From Sipunculus nudus (taxonomy: Eukaryota > Annelida > Sipuncula > Golfingiida > Sipunculidae), in assembly GCA_026874595.1 (NCBI GenBank), contig CM049306.1, positions 15,831,019-15,895,018 of the forward strand: 64,000 bases of DNA, in the 5' to 3' direction. Under the pieces are notes generated by a model that was not told the DNA's origin, ran no database searches, and saw nothing but the letters and a program-made list of their open reading frames with translations. Numbering within the stretch: position 1 is the stretch's first letter; the number at the start of each line of letters is the position of its first letter. Positions 1-11,033 of the stretch are shown here, one piece after another. The position numbers were made by a program, and so were the translations under genes.

Positions 1-41
1 ACATAGCAATTGTGCATAAAGTTCCATATCAAGTGTTCACA
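1..41 (-). repeat. Copia 3' LTR, partial (window edge)
   Basis: These 41 bases match the last 41 bases of the complete LTR at 7997-8184 with a few substitutions. The LTR terminus (TG on the minus strand) is at position 41; the rest lies before the window. Confidence 0.8.
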
Positions 42-47
42 TACTGA

Positions 48-61
48 GTCTCTCTTCTTTT
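48..61 (-). promoter_or_regulatory. Polypurine tract of the copia element
   Basis: A pure pyrimidine run on the plus strand (purine run on minus) lies six bases inside the 3' LTR boundary, where plus-strand DNA synthesis of an LTR element is primed. Confidence 0.6.
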
Positions 62-392
62 AACAAACCATGTCAACGTGTTTGAAGGTATGATCTTTAA
101 CGCAAGTAAAATACCAAAAAATGAACTCAAACTTTAAAGTTAACTGTATCAAAATCAGGAAAGCTTACACCTCTTCAGTGCAATAATAACAATCGTTTAC
201 GTTCTCTGTTTGGTCTTCAGACAAAGAGTCTATTACCGAGTCTATTACAGAGTTTAGGACAGTTATGCTTGTTGTTTCAAATCAGAAATCTTTTACATAA
301 ATAGTTAAGCTTAATATTCACTAGCAACATCAGTGGGTGAGGTTTGTACTGTAAACCGTGTAACTCAGTGTCTGCTTATTATGAGTGTCCAT

Positions 393-1427
393 TCATAAAT
401 ATCCTTGTAAACTGTTACAGCGCAATACATCTTTCAGTGAATCTGAACAAGCACCAGATTTTTGTGAGGCAATTTGCCAACTGTCTGTTAGTATCTATCC
501 ACTGAACTTGCCTTATTCGGCCATCTTCTACAAGTTCTTTGATAGCACTGATCTCAATTCTCAGTCATTTCTCATCAACATATTTGGTTGATTTCAAAGC
601 ATCATGTAGGAACTTGTTATCTGTCATAACCACAATTGGAATATGTTCTTTGTAAGCATTGCCACAATAAAGCTTACTCAGGAGCAATGATAAAAACACT
701 GCTTCATCTAAAGCATCTGACAGTGCTAATGTTTCTGCTGCAAGGGAGCTCTTTGATTCATTCCTGATTCGTTTAGACTTCCTGCTTAGCAAGGCACATT
801 GTTCATGCTTACCTTTTAGAAATATCAAGTGTCCTCCTTGACTGCCTCCATTTGGAAAATTACCATGAGACGAATCTGAATACACCACAAGGCTAAGATC
901 TTTCTGCGGTCCCAAGTTAGGATATGTAAGGGTCACTGATTCAGCCTTCAGACGTCTCACCACTTTGTTTACTCTTTTTAGATGTTCTACTCTTAAATTG
1001 CTACAGATTTGTAGCAAGTTCACATGTGTCATAACTGACATCGGGTCTGGTTTGGTTACTGACCCATAAGACCTGTCCAATTTTGGACCGCAAAATGTCT
1101 TTTTCTAGTTCATTAAGTGCTGCAGCATTTTCATACCCTTTCATTTGACTTGGGTCAGTTTGTTGGAGGTTGTCAATATAGCCATTTTGATCCAGGGAAA
1201 TAGTATTGTGGGTCTGTTTTAAGGATAACCCTCCATATTTTAGGGTGTTGGTTTCCTGTTTCCCCACTTAGAAGGTTGTTCGCATTCTTGAGATAATTTC
1301 ATGTTCAAATGACTTGGTTCCAGCCCAGGCAAAATCATCGACATGAACAGCCATCATCCCTACCAATTGATCATTCTCATGCCAGTGAAAGAGCGCTGGA
1401 TCTAACTTGGACACTTGCCCCTTGTTC
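393..1427 (-). pseudogene. Copia pol remnant: RT C-terminal half plus RNase H
   Basis: Reading on minus from about 1420, the frame shows the RT active-site box as HVDDF (codons near 1349-1335), then a copia-type thumb segment (LRSKIGQVLWVSNQTRPD around 1100-1050), then RNase H with SDSSHG near 940 and the ETLALSDA segment near 715. The end of RNase H continues past a stop at about 565 to a terminal stop at 393. The RT fingers and first catalytic aspartate are missing, because integrase C-terminal sequence ends at 1428 directly next to the sequence before HVDDF. At least one frameshift lies near 1000-1080. This is a dead copy. The enzyme would copy element RNA into DNA in cytoplasmic particles. 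Confidence 0.85.
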
Positions 1428-2460
1428 TCAAGGACAAAAAACTAATTGCGAACTGTTGTGTGTTTCTCGAACATCATTTCTGTCACTTGATTCTGAGTTG
1501 CTCGTTTCATGTTCTTGAGGAGAAACTGTTGGTTGAGTCTTATCATATCTGTGCTGTACCCTGCACATATGTGCTCTTATTAACTGGCCACTATGTCTGA
1601 TGAATACCACTTGACCATCCTGTCCAATTACTTTACCAGGACCTTTCCAACATTTTAAGTCATCTCTTTTATAAAACACTTCATCACCAGTCTCAAAGGT
1701 TTGACCAGACTGACGTGTTTGGGCTCTTAAGGCTTTCCTTATTTTCTCTTAGGCTTCCACTGCAATAAATGCCTTCCTTGCACTATGCATCGCATTCAGA
1801 TGCTTTGCTACTGTGGCACTGAATGTTTCATTTTCAAGGGCGGCAAATTCATCATGTACTACTGAAGGTAACCTGATATTTGAACCAAATGCTAACTGGT
1901 TAGGACTGAATCCATTATGGTTCAGAAGACCTTGTTCTGCACACACAGCCCACACTAAAGCAGTCACAATGAAAGTCTTTTTTTACCTTAACCAGACTCT
2001 CTGTTATAATCTGTATATGTCTCTCACACATACCATTGCTCCATGGTGAATAGGCAGGTGTTGTTTGAAGAACAATGCCCCATTTATCACACATTTCCCG
2101 AAATTCATCTGATGAGAACTCACCACCTTTGTCACATTGGCACTTGCGGGGTTTGCCAAATATAGCTATCCATTGCTGTTGGAATGCATCAACTATGACA
2201 GATGTGGATTTTGAGCTGACAAAAACTGCACTGCTGTATCTTGAAAACATGTCAATCATGTGAAGGTACCACAAGTTTCCTTCCAGCTGGTGAAGATCTA
2301 ATGCTACAACATCATTAAACTCCCTAGCAACACACTGACCAACTACAGGACGTGCTACTGGTTTCATGTACTTCTTACAGATTTCACAGGTAGCTACAAC
2401 CTTTCCTATAGCTTCAGAGACCTAACCATTTCATGTTGTCAGCAGATGCATGTGCTAGCT
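1428..2460 (-). pseudogene. Copia integrase remnant
   Basis: On minus, the HH-CC zinc region starts with HKQLAHAS (just above 2414) and continues as CEIC near 2385. The catalytic core follows: VALDLHQL (first Asp, about 2300), QCDKGGEF (second Asp, about 2125) and a Glu in MCERHIQ (about 2015). The C-terminal part is read in another frame (1749-1967, then 1428-1679, with YKRDDLKCWKGPGKVIG, a typical integrase C-terminal segment). A stop at 2414 and a frameshift near 1970 break it. The three catalytic acidic residues are still visible, but the chain cannot be translated in one piece. Confidence 0.85.
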
Positions 2461-3484
2461 GCTTATGTAGCTTTATTTTAGATTTTTGTTGTTTAGCCTT
2501 GTTTTCTTCATCCACAAGGAGAAACATCTCTTCAACAGGGACATCACTGCTGGCTGATTTTGACTGAGGAGTAATGTTGACACAATAATGGCCATTAGCA
2601 AACTGATATAGTAAAACTTTTTTTCCCAGCACCTCAGCGGTGTCATTCTGCAGATCAAGCAGTGTGCTTGCTTTTTTAAGTGTTTTCTTACTAAGTAACA
2701 AAGGAATATTCTGCTTAACAATTTCTACATCCAAAAAGGCATCTGTGTCTGCAATTGTCACGGGAATTCTTGCAGATTTTGTGGCTTGTACGATTTTGCC
2801 ATCTCCAAACTTGAAGTTAGTACAACTGTTCTTTTCTGTAACACTGCTCTTTAATTGTGAATCAAGGGAGTTCAAATAATCTTCATACCATTTTTGGCCT
2901 GATACACTTTTTGTGCATGCAGTGTCAATAATAGCTGCATGTGAGGTTTCAGTGATCAATATGTCATATTTATCCACTTCCTGTGTAAGCAGAACAAGTT
3001 TGACATCCTCACAATCATAGGTACTTTCACTGTCACTAACATCAAGTCTTGGGTTCATGTTACAACTGTCATCATGAGCAGTATCTGCCACAAGCACTGG
3101 ATAGTTTCTGCTTTGATCTCTACGTGGACAGTCTTTCTTCCAGTGCATTTTGGTGGAGCAGATTGCACACACTGTCACTTTACCCATTTTATCAACAGGA
3201 TTCATTTTATAGTGACCACCTCTTCTCCACCTGTTTTGTGGTCTTGTGACACTGGTTGCCAATGCTTCTTCTTTCAGCCTCATATTGCTCATACTGTCAA
3301 TAAACCCTGGGCCACTGGCTTGTGTTTTAACACAAATTCTTTTCAGTGCAGATTTTATAAATTCATATTTTATATCATTGGCCATGGTAATAGCTAACTG
3401 TTTTTCTTCAGGAGTTAGACCAGCATTATCTCTCAGTGTAAAAGCTAGAACTTCCTCAGGTAACTCCATTTTGTATTCTCTCAT
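2414..3484 (-). pseudogene. Copia gag C-terminal part, zinc knuckle and protease
   Basis: An open frame of 356 codons on minus. Residues 1-100 are the gag capsid C-terminal region. Residues 106-119 form a CCHC zinc knuckle (C-x2-C-x4-H-x4-C: C106, C109, H114, C119) for RNA binding. Residues 184-195 (AIIDTACTKSVSG) hold the protease aspartate D187 in the D-T-A form found in some animal copia lineages. The last 15 residues begin the integrase zinc region. The first Met is an internal gag residue: the frame is cut at 3484 by the family-A insertion, and the upstream gag codons continue at 5770 on the far side. Confidence 0.88.
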
Positions 3485-5769
3485 TTTTTAGCTCAGCTGA
3501 CTGTAAGTCATCTGAGCTATAGCGATCACTCTTTGTCCGTCGTCCGTCTGTCCATCTGTCGAGCCGTCTGTCCGTCCGTCCGTCTGTCCATTAACCTGGC
3601 ACAAATCGTAACCGCTGGACCTAGAATCTTGTAATTTTACATTCTGAGAGGTCCATAAAAAATCTCCTTGGAAACCAGAAATTAGGTCTCTGTTACCCAT
3701 ATCCTTTAAGCTATGGGGCCCCAAAGTACCCCCCAGAATATTAAAAAATTTCATACAAAAACTTCAATATCTCATTAACTACATCACTGATGGTCATGAT
3801 TTTTTGCATACATATTGATCATGAAAAGTTTCATCAGTTCCTGCAGACTGGTGGTGCCACCTGTATTTTTCGATTTTTTTACGAATTTTTTTCTCTATTT
3901 TTGAGACCTTTAAAAATGTGAACATCTGTTAACAGGGCACAAATCGTAAAGACTGGACCTAGAATCTTAATTCTTGACACACTGAGAGACCTATGATTAG
4001 TCTCCATGGAACCAGAATTTATGTCTCTGTTACCAATATCCTTAGAGCTGTTGGGCCTCAAAGTACAGTACCCCCCCCCCCCCCAGAATAGTCAAAAATT
4101 TCATACATAAACTTCAATATCTCATTAACTACATCACTGATGGTCATTATTTTTTGCATACATATTGATCATGAAATGTTTCATCAGTGTCTGCAGACTG
4201 GTGGCGTCTTCTGTATTTTTCGATTTTTTACAAATTGTTTTCTCTATTTTTGAGACCTTTAAAACTGTGAACATCTGTCAACAGGGCACAAATTGTAAAG
4301 ACTGGACCTAGAATCTTCATTACTCACACAGTGAGAGACCTATGAAAAGTCTCCATGAAAACCCGAAATAAGGTCTCTGTTACCCATATCCTTTGAGCTG
4401 TGGGGCTCCCAATTACCCCCCCCCCCCCCGAATAATGGAAAATTTGATAAAAACAAATTGCAACATCTCAATAACTACAACACTGATGGTCATGATTTTT
4501 GGCATACATATTGATCAAGAGGTGTTCCATCAGTTCCTGTAGACTGGTGGTGCCACCTGTATTTTTTCAAATTTTTACAATTAATTTTCTCTATTTTTGA
4601 GACCTTTAAGGGTGTAGTTATCTGTCAACAGGGTACAAATCGTAACGACTGGACCTAGAATCTTCATTCTTGATACACAGGGAGACCCATGAAAAGTCTC
4701 CATGGAAACCTGAAATTAGGTCTCTGTTACCCATATCCTTTGAGCTATGGCACTCCAAAGTACAGCTCAGAATAATGGAAAAATTGTTACAAAAGCTGAA
4801 GTATCTGAACAACTAATGCAGAGATCACCATAATTGTTTGTATGGATATTGATCATGGAGTGTTTCATCAGTTTCTCCAGACTGGTGGCATCACCTGTAT
4901 TTGTTCGGGTTTTTAACGAATTTTTTTCTCTATTTTTGAGACCTTTAAAGATATGAACATTTGTTAATTGGGCACAAATTATAACAACTAGACCTAGAAT
5001 CTTCATTCTTGACACACTGGGAGACCCATGAAAAGTCTCCATGGAAACCTGAAATTTGGTCTCTGTTACCCATATCCTTCAAGCTATAGGACTCCGAAGT
5101 ATCCCTCAGAATAATGGACAATTTGATACAAAAGCTGAAGTATCTGAACAACTAATGCAGAGATCACCATGATTCTTTGCATGGATATTGATTATGGAGT
5201 GTTTCATCAGTTACTGCAGACTGGTGGCACCACCTGTATTTGTTCAGGTTTTTTACGAATTTTTACTCTATTTTTGAGACCTTTAAGGATGCAGTCATCT
5301 GTTAACGTGGCACAAATTGTAACAACAGGACCTAGAATCTTCATTCTTGTCATGCAAGGAGGCCCATGAAAAGTGTCTATGGAAACCTGAAATTAGGTCT
5401 CTGTTACCCATATCCTTCAAGCTATAGAACTCCAAAGTATCCCTCAGAATAATGGAAAATTTGATACAAAAGCTGAAATATCTGAACAACTAATCCAGAG
5501 ATCACTATGATTCTTCGCATGGATATTGACCATTAAGTGTTTTTATTAGTTTCTGCAGACCAGTGGAACCCCCTGTATTTTTTTTTTTAAAGTTAATGCA
5601 TTTTTTCTCTATTTTTGAGATATATAAATACAGTCACAACCTTGGCCTGTTGGTTAATCTGTTTGATTCTTCAGTTGAATGGGTATATACTACTATTCAG
5701 ATGATAAAATTTCCTTTGGCTAATCTCTTTCCAGTCAGCTGAGCGTCATGACCCATGGGTCACTTGTTT
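3485..5769 (+). mobile_element. Family-A Helentron-like non-autonomous element, inserted in copia gag
   Basis: It starts in a T-run followed by a perfect 5' hairpin (stem AGCTCAG/CTGAGCT, inner stem TGACT/AGTCA with one mismatch in this copy), then a GTCC/GTCT microsatellite (about 3537-3595). About six tandem monomers of roughly 330 bp follow, each with a TTTGAGACCTTTAA segment and a GGTGGYGCCACC-like palindrome, and two of them carrying poly-C tracts. The 3' end has TCAGCTGAGC (inverted copy of the 5' motif), the palindrome GACCCATGGGTC and CACTTGTTT. There is no target duplication; the copia gag frame resumes if the insert is taken to sit within a run of Ts. Short ORFs inside are repeat translations. 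Confidence 0.8.
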
Positions 5770-6053
5770 CGTAGCAATGTCAAATTCCAGTATATATGAA
5801 TCCATAGACATTTCAACAGTTTTTCTGAACCGACTGAACTTACTGTATGCCTCGTACTCATGTCCACAACATCAGCACCAAAAGATTAATCCAATGTCTC
5901 CAGCAGGATTTCAAGCCCATTATCAGCATCTAGCTGGTCTGCTGTCAGTTTATTCACAACTTTACTGGCCCTTTTATGTCCATCAAGAGATCCTAGCAGC
6001 ACAACAATTCCCCTTTCTTTCTGTTTCAGGTCTGTCACCTTCTCCCACATCTT
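5770..6053 (-). pseudogene. Copia gag middle segment
   Basis: On minus, MWEKVTDLKQKERGI and following codons (6045-5886) are gag capsid. After a stop and frameshift near 5885, the frame EYEAYSKFSRF continues to 5770, where the family-A insertion cuts it; the next gag codons are at 3484. On the other side, the preceding gag codons lie beyond the 8-bp duplicated target at 7888-7895. The Met commonly called upstream of this block lies in inserted DNA and is not the gag start. Confidence 0.8.
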
Positions 6054-7895
6054 GATTTTGTGGAGCGAATGTCGAATCACTCACGCACCCCTGGTTAGCA
6101 AACAAGGTTAAGAGGGCGATATAGTTGAAGGGGATAGAGAGAAAAAAGGGTTATAGTTTTTTGGGGGTTTTCAGTACATATATAACAACTGTTTACTGTC
6201 TCCTGTTTGACTCGTGACATTTGTTCATGTGACATCTTGAACTTGGCTGCGTGGAAGTACCTGGAAGAGATGAAATACATGAATTATTAGTACATTTGAC
6301 ATGACATGCAAAGACAGCGTGCTGGATCGGGTCTCGAACCACTGACCGGAGGCATACAAGTCCCATTGCATAACCACTATGCCACACAGAACTCGTAGCA
6401 GCACCGGGGAAAATGGGGGTATTTAAACCTGGATTAAAAAATGTGATCACGTGGTACACTGTGGAGTACTGTACTGATCAACAACCCGCCATTGTGACCG
6501 AGACAACTTTAACTTTATTAACCAGCATGCAATGCGCGACGTATGCTACAAGTCATGTGATCTGATCATGTGACGTTTTTATGAATGATAAAGGATACTA
6601 CATTCCTCCCAACCTTTAGAGATGTACTGTAACATGTTTGTTTATGTGTTGGTGTTACTGTTAATACAGTGTTTTCTGTTACAGAGGAATTGTTATTTCA
6701 GCAATACCACATTTGTAATAAATACTTATGGTCTCAACATAGTGTTTCTCCTTGATTTCTGTAATCTCACATGTGAGTCTGTTAATGCATCTGAATTCTG
6801 AATGTCTCATGGCATAATAAATCCCTTATGTAAACTTATGTTGATGGATGTGGTTAGTGTCCTTTTAAAACAATTACTCTTAAGCTATGCAGTTGCAAAT
6901 TACAAATATAATTACGTGTATCTCAGTCGTTTCAGTAATAACAATTAACCACTTACTACAAATCTCAAATGACATGGTATACAACTGTTAACTGATGGCC
7001 AATTTAAGGGCAGCGATCCGCCTACACCCTTTTACAATATTGAGCTTATTGCTCATGGCGCATCATTTCACACAGTCTTTAAGATATTCAGGTCTGCGTC
7101 TCTCTCGTCTCGGTCTACTTTGTATAGGTGGTTTCTGGTGTACTTTGGTGTTCACCATCATTTATCTCATTTGGTTGCACAACTTTTGCTGGTGTCGTAG
7201 TCGTCAGAATTTCCACTGCTTCAGCTGTGGTATCTGATGAAAGGTGTTCAATGTATATATCATTTGATCTTGTTTGTGCAGAATCTATAATAGGATAATC
7301 TCTAAATCTATGTGTACCTTTTCTTTCATAGGATTGGTCAGCCATGTGTTCTGCAAGTTCTTTGTGGTTTGTGTCATCAGCTGTGTTAATTACAGAGTTT
7401 ACCAGTTTGAACTGGCTGGCATCTCGGCATAAGGTTCTATCATCTGTTATCCTTCTGGCTGTGATCTGTGATCCTGCTATGTGTATGACTATATAGAATA
7501 TTGGTTTTACAATATATTGAATATAGAATATTTACTAAAAACATCGTATCGAGATGTGATAAATCCGACTTAGAGTTATGCGAGATTGTGAAGGTGTGAG
7601 TTATGCCAAAAGGTGGGGGTTTCCTGATGATGTATTAAAAAAATAAAGGGAATGATATTTTATGCGACACCGAACAGTTGATCATGACGGACATATAAGG
7701 ATGTTGATACGACTACATGGAGATCGTAGATAAAAGATGTATTATGTCATAACCTGTGACTGAGTATAGGTAAGAAAGTGATATTTGAGTAGTATTATAG
7801 GCAGTTGTATGTTAGAAAGCGTCCCTTGTTGTGTGACATGGCATAGGTGGCGCCGTATAGGTGCATTAGTGATTCAACATTCTGGCCGATTTTGT
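6054..7895. mobile_element. DNA transposon with 8-bp target duplication, inserted in copia gag
   Basis: GATTTTGT is present at 6054-6061 and again at 7888-7895, bracketing an insert (6062-7887) with inverted ends of about 29 bp. The left end starts GGAGCGAATGTCGAATCACT; the reverse complement of the right end starts GGCCAGAATGTTGAATCACT, and both continue to GCACC. The copia gag frame runs up to the first duplicate and resumes at the second. An 8-bp duplication fits hAT, P or Merlin elements; the GG termini favour Merlin slightly, but no transposase was recognised. The interior has a tRNA-like SINE remnant (6318-6390) and a 76-codon minus-strand ORF (7345-7115) of unknown nature. The rest is unannotated AT-rich DNA. 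Confidence 0.8.
6318..6390 (-). repeat. tRNA-derived SINE head or tRNA pseudogene
   Basis: On minus, an A-box-like TGGCATAGTGG (from 6384) and a B-box-like GGTTCGAGACCC (6340-6329) are spaced as in a tRNA gene, consistent with an internal RNA polymerase III promoter. The T-stem does not pair well, so it is not a functional tRNA. Confidence 0.6.
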
Positions 7896-7965
7896 TCTTC
7901 CAGTCTTGATAACTCATGTCATCTCTGAAAGCCGGGGGATTGCTTCTTACATTCTTGGCTGCCAT
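7896..7965 (-). pseudogene. Copia gag N-terminal segment
   Basis: On minus, an ATG at 7965 lies 21 bases after the primer binding site and opens a frame reading MAAKNVRSNPPAFRDDMS and then a Trp-Lys-rich stretch. This matches the usual start of copia gag (short N-terminus, NPPxF, DDxSYxxW). The frame is cut by the 8-bp-TSD element and continues at 6053. Confidence 0.75.
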
Positions 7966-7985
7966 ACTTGTTTTAATGAACCAGG

Positions 7986-7996
7986 CTCTGCTACCA
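7986..7996 (-). promoter_or_regulatory. Primer binding site (initiator tRNA-Met type)
   Basis: TGGTAGCAGAG on minus, directly adjoining the 5' LTR, is complementary to the 3' end of animal initiator tRNA-Met including CCA. It primes minus-strand DNA synthesis. Confidence 0.85.
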
Positions 7997-8184
7997 TGAA
8001 AATAACATCCAAGCTTTTATAGACAACTTTATTCAGTTGACATAAACTGATTCATAGCCATCAGCCATCTTGAACACCTGTGACCTTCACCTCTATAAGT
8101 CATGTCCCAAGCACTAGTTATTGTCCACCAGGTGGCAGCACAGACATAGCAATTGTGAATAAAGTTCCAAATCAAGTATTCACA
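7997..8184 (-). repeat. Copia 5' LTR, complete (188 bp)
   Basis: On minus it begins TGTGAATACTT and ends ATTTTCA. It contains an AATAAA polyadenylation signal and a TATAAAA box close together in the last 40 bases, and a CCACCAGGTGGCAG motif (plus 8125-8138) matching the vertebrate CTCF core consensus. Confidence 0.85.
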
Positions 8185-8225
8185 TCAGATTCAGCTGAGC
8201 ATCATCGCCCATGAGGCACTTGACT
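8185..8225 (+). repeat. Worn 3' end of a family-A element
   Basis: TTCAGCTGAGCATCAT, then a decayed palindrome and GGCACTTG, match the family-A 3' terminus with substitutions. The copia element sits just upstream, so it probably inserted into this A copy. Confidence 0.6.
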
Positions 8226-8659
8226 GCTTCCATTTTCTTTTATTTAAAATTTCTTTACCAAAAAGTTAAAAGTTAAGAATTTAGAGATTAGAGGATGAAT
8301 TGATCCTGTCAAATTAATTTGTTAAAATCTTTGATTTCTAAGAATCATTATTAGAATATGATTGCATACTTTTATTAGACAGTGAACAGTTGTTTTGGAT
8401 ACCTTAGCTATTATTAACTTGACTGCACTCATAGTCATAGAGAACATACCCAGATCTACATTGAGATATTTATCGTACCAGATTCCTCAATCAGATGTCA
8501 GCACCCAGGTTAGGTCCTTAATTCATGAGGAAAGATGAACAAACAAAACATGATTCTGCAACCACATAGAGATCAAGTTCCAGGTAAGATATAGTCAACT
8601 TTTCCTTGCCAGAGGGTGTATTTCCTCATCGGATTCTTTATATATCTGTGATATATAAA
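8226..8659. other. No gene or recognised repeat
   Basis: AT-rich DNA with no ORF of note and no match to the repeat families in this window. Confidence 0.5.
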
Positions 8660-9022
8660 TTTTTAACAAAGCTGACTGAAAGTCATCTGACCTATAGCAA
8701 TCACTCTTTGTCTGTTGTCCTTCTGTCGTGCCGTACATATGTTAACAGGGCACAAATCATAACTGCTGGACCTAGAAACTTCAAGCTCAAAATCCATGGA
8801 GGTCCATAAAAAATCTTCTTAGAAACCTGAAATTAGGTCACTGTGATCTATACCCTCCAAGCTATCGGGCTCAACCCCCCCCCCCCCTCCCAAATAATTA
8901 AAAATTTGCTAGAAAAGCTCCATTATCTCAATATTTAATGCATTGATTGCTATGATTCTTTCCATGCATATTGATCAAATAGTGTTTCATCAATTCCTGA
9001 AGACTGGTGGTGCAGCCTGTAT
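8660..9022 (+). mobile_element. Family-A 5' fragment, older
   Basis: A decayed 5' hairpin (8661-8697), a short GTCC-like tract and one monomer with a poly-C tract (about 8875-8887), cut at 9022 by the next A start in a T-run. Confidence 0.65.
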
Positions 9023-11033
9023 TTTTTAGCTCAGCTGACTGAAAGTCATCTGAGCTATAGTGATCACTCTTTGTCCGTCGTCCGTCTGTCCGTCCGTCCG
9101 TCCGTTAACCAGGCACAAATCGTAACCGCTGGACCTAGAACCTTGTAACTTGGCATTCTGAGAGGTCCATGAAAAATCTCCTTGGAAACCAGAAATTAGG
9201 TCTCTGTTACCCATATCCTTCGAGCTATGGGGCCCCAAAGTACCCCTAAGAAAAGTAAAAAATTTCATACAAAAACATCAATATCTCATTAACTACATCA
9301 CTGATGGTCATGATTTTTTGCATACATATTGATCATGAGATGTTCCATCAGTTCCTGCAGACTGGTGGCGCCACCTGTATTTTTCGATTTTTTACGATTT
9401 TTTTTTCTCTATTTTTGAGACCTTTAAAAATGTGAACATCTGTTAACAAGGCACAAATTGTAAAGACTGGACCTAGAATCTTTATTCTTGAGACATTGAG
9501 AGGTCAATGAAAAAATGTCCATGGAAACCAGAAATTAGGTCTCTGTTACCCATATCCTTCGAGCTATGGGGCCCCGAAGTACCCCCCAGAATAGTCAAAA
9601 ATTTCATACAAAAACTTCAATATCTCATTAACTACATTACTGATGGTCATGATTTTTTGCATGGATATTGATCATGGAGTGTTTCATCAGTTCTGCAGAC
9701 TGGTGGCACCACAGGTCTGTATTTTTTTAATTTTTACGAATTTTTTTCTCTATTTTTGAGACCTCTGAAGATGCAGTCATCTGTTAACAGGGCACAAATC
9801 GTAACAACTGGACCTAGAATCTTCTCTCTTGACATGCAGAGAGGCCCATAAAAAGTCTCCTTGGAAACCTGAAATTAGGTCTCTGTTACCCATAACTTCT
9901 GAGTTATGGGGCTCCGAAGTACCCCCCAGAATAATGGAAAATTTGATACAAAAGTTCAAGTAACTGATCAACTATTGCATTGATCACCATGATTCCTTGC
10001 ATTGATTTTGATCATGGGGTGTTTCATCAGTTTCTGCAGACTGGTGGTGCCACCTGTATTTTTTCGATTTTTACGTGTTTTTTCTCTATTTTTGAGACAT
10101 TAAAAGATGCGGTCATCAGTTAACAGGGCACAAATCCTAATGACTGGACCTAGAATCATCTCTCTTGACATGCAGGGAGGCCCATGAAAAGTCTCCTTGG
10201 AAACCTGAAACTAGGTCTCTGTTACCCATAACCTCTGAGCTATGGGGCTCAGAAGTACCCCCCAGAATAATGGAAAATTTGATACAAAAGCTCAAATATC
10301 TGAACAACTATTGCATTGATCACCATGATTCTTTGTATGGATATTGATCATGGGATGTTTCATCAGTTTCTGCAGTCTGGTGGCGCCACCTGTATTTTTT
10401 CGATTTTTACGAATTATTTTCTCTATTTATGAGACCTTAAGATGGGGTCATCTGTTAACAGGGCACAAATCGTAACGCCTGGACCTAGAATCTTCTCTCT
10501 TGACATGCAGGGAGGCCCATTAAAAGTCTCCTTAGAAACTTAGAAAAAGGTCTCTGTTACCCATTTTCTTCAAGCTATGGGGCTCCCAAGTACCCCCCAG
10601 AATGATGGAAAATTTTATACAAAAGCTCAAGTATCTGAAAAACTATTGCAATGATCACCATAATTCTTTGCACGGATATTGATCTTGGAATGTTTCATCA
10701 GTTTCTGCAGTCTGATGGCGCCACTGGTATTTTTTCGATTTTTACGAATTTTACAGGGCACAAATCGTAATGCCTAGACCTAGAATCTTCTGTCTTGACA
10801 TGCAGAGAAGCCCATAAAAAGTTTCCTTGGAAACCTCAAATTAGGTCTCTGTTACCCATATTCTTCGAGCTATTGGGCTCAGAAGTACCCCCCAGAATAA
10901 TGGAAAATTTGATACAAAGCTCAAGTATCTGAACAACTAATGCATTGATCACCATGATTCTTAGCATTGATATTGATCATAGGGTGTTTCATCAGTTTCT
11001 GCAGTCTGGTGGCGCCATCTGTATTTTTTTCAA
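9023..11033 (+). mobile_element. Family-A element, 5' part with about five monomers
   Basis: Canonical 5' hairpin at 9028-9060, GTCC microsatellite at about 9075-9104, then monomers of about 330 bp with TTTGAGACC and GGTGGCGCCACC marks (for example near 9365). It is interrupted at 11033 by another A start in a T-run. Confidence 0.75.

Larger units (their letters stand above)
1..8184 (-). mobile_element. Ty1/copia LTR retrotransposon, degenerate, with two nested insertions
   Basis: On the minus strand the order is 5' LTR (8184-7997), initiator-Met type primer binding site, gag, zinc knuckle, aspartic protease, integrase, reverse transcriptase remnant, RNase H, polypurine tract, 3' LTR (41 to beyond the window edge). 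The domain order protease-integrase-RT-RNase H is diagnostic of Ty1/copia. Two insertions interrupt gag: 6062-7887 and 3485-5769. Without them about 4.1 kb remain, slightly short for copia because the front of the RT is deleted. The element lies just upstream of a worn family-A 3' end (8185-8225), so it probably inserted into an A copy. The left target-site duplication lies outside the window. Confidence 0.9.
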
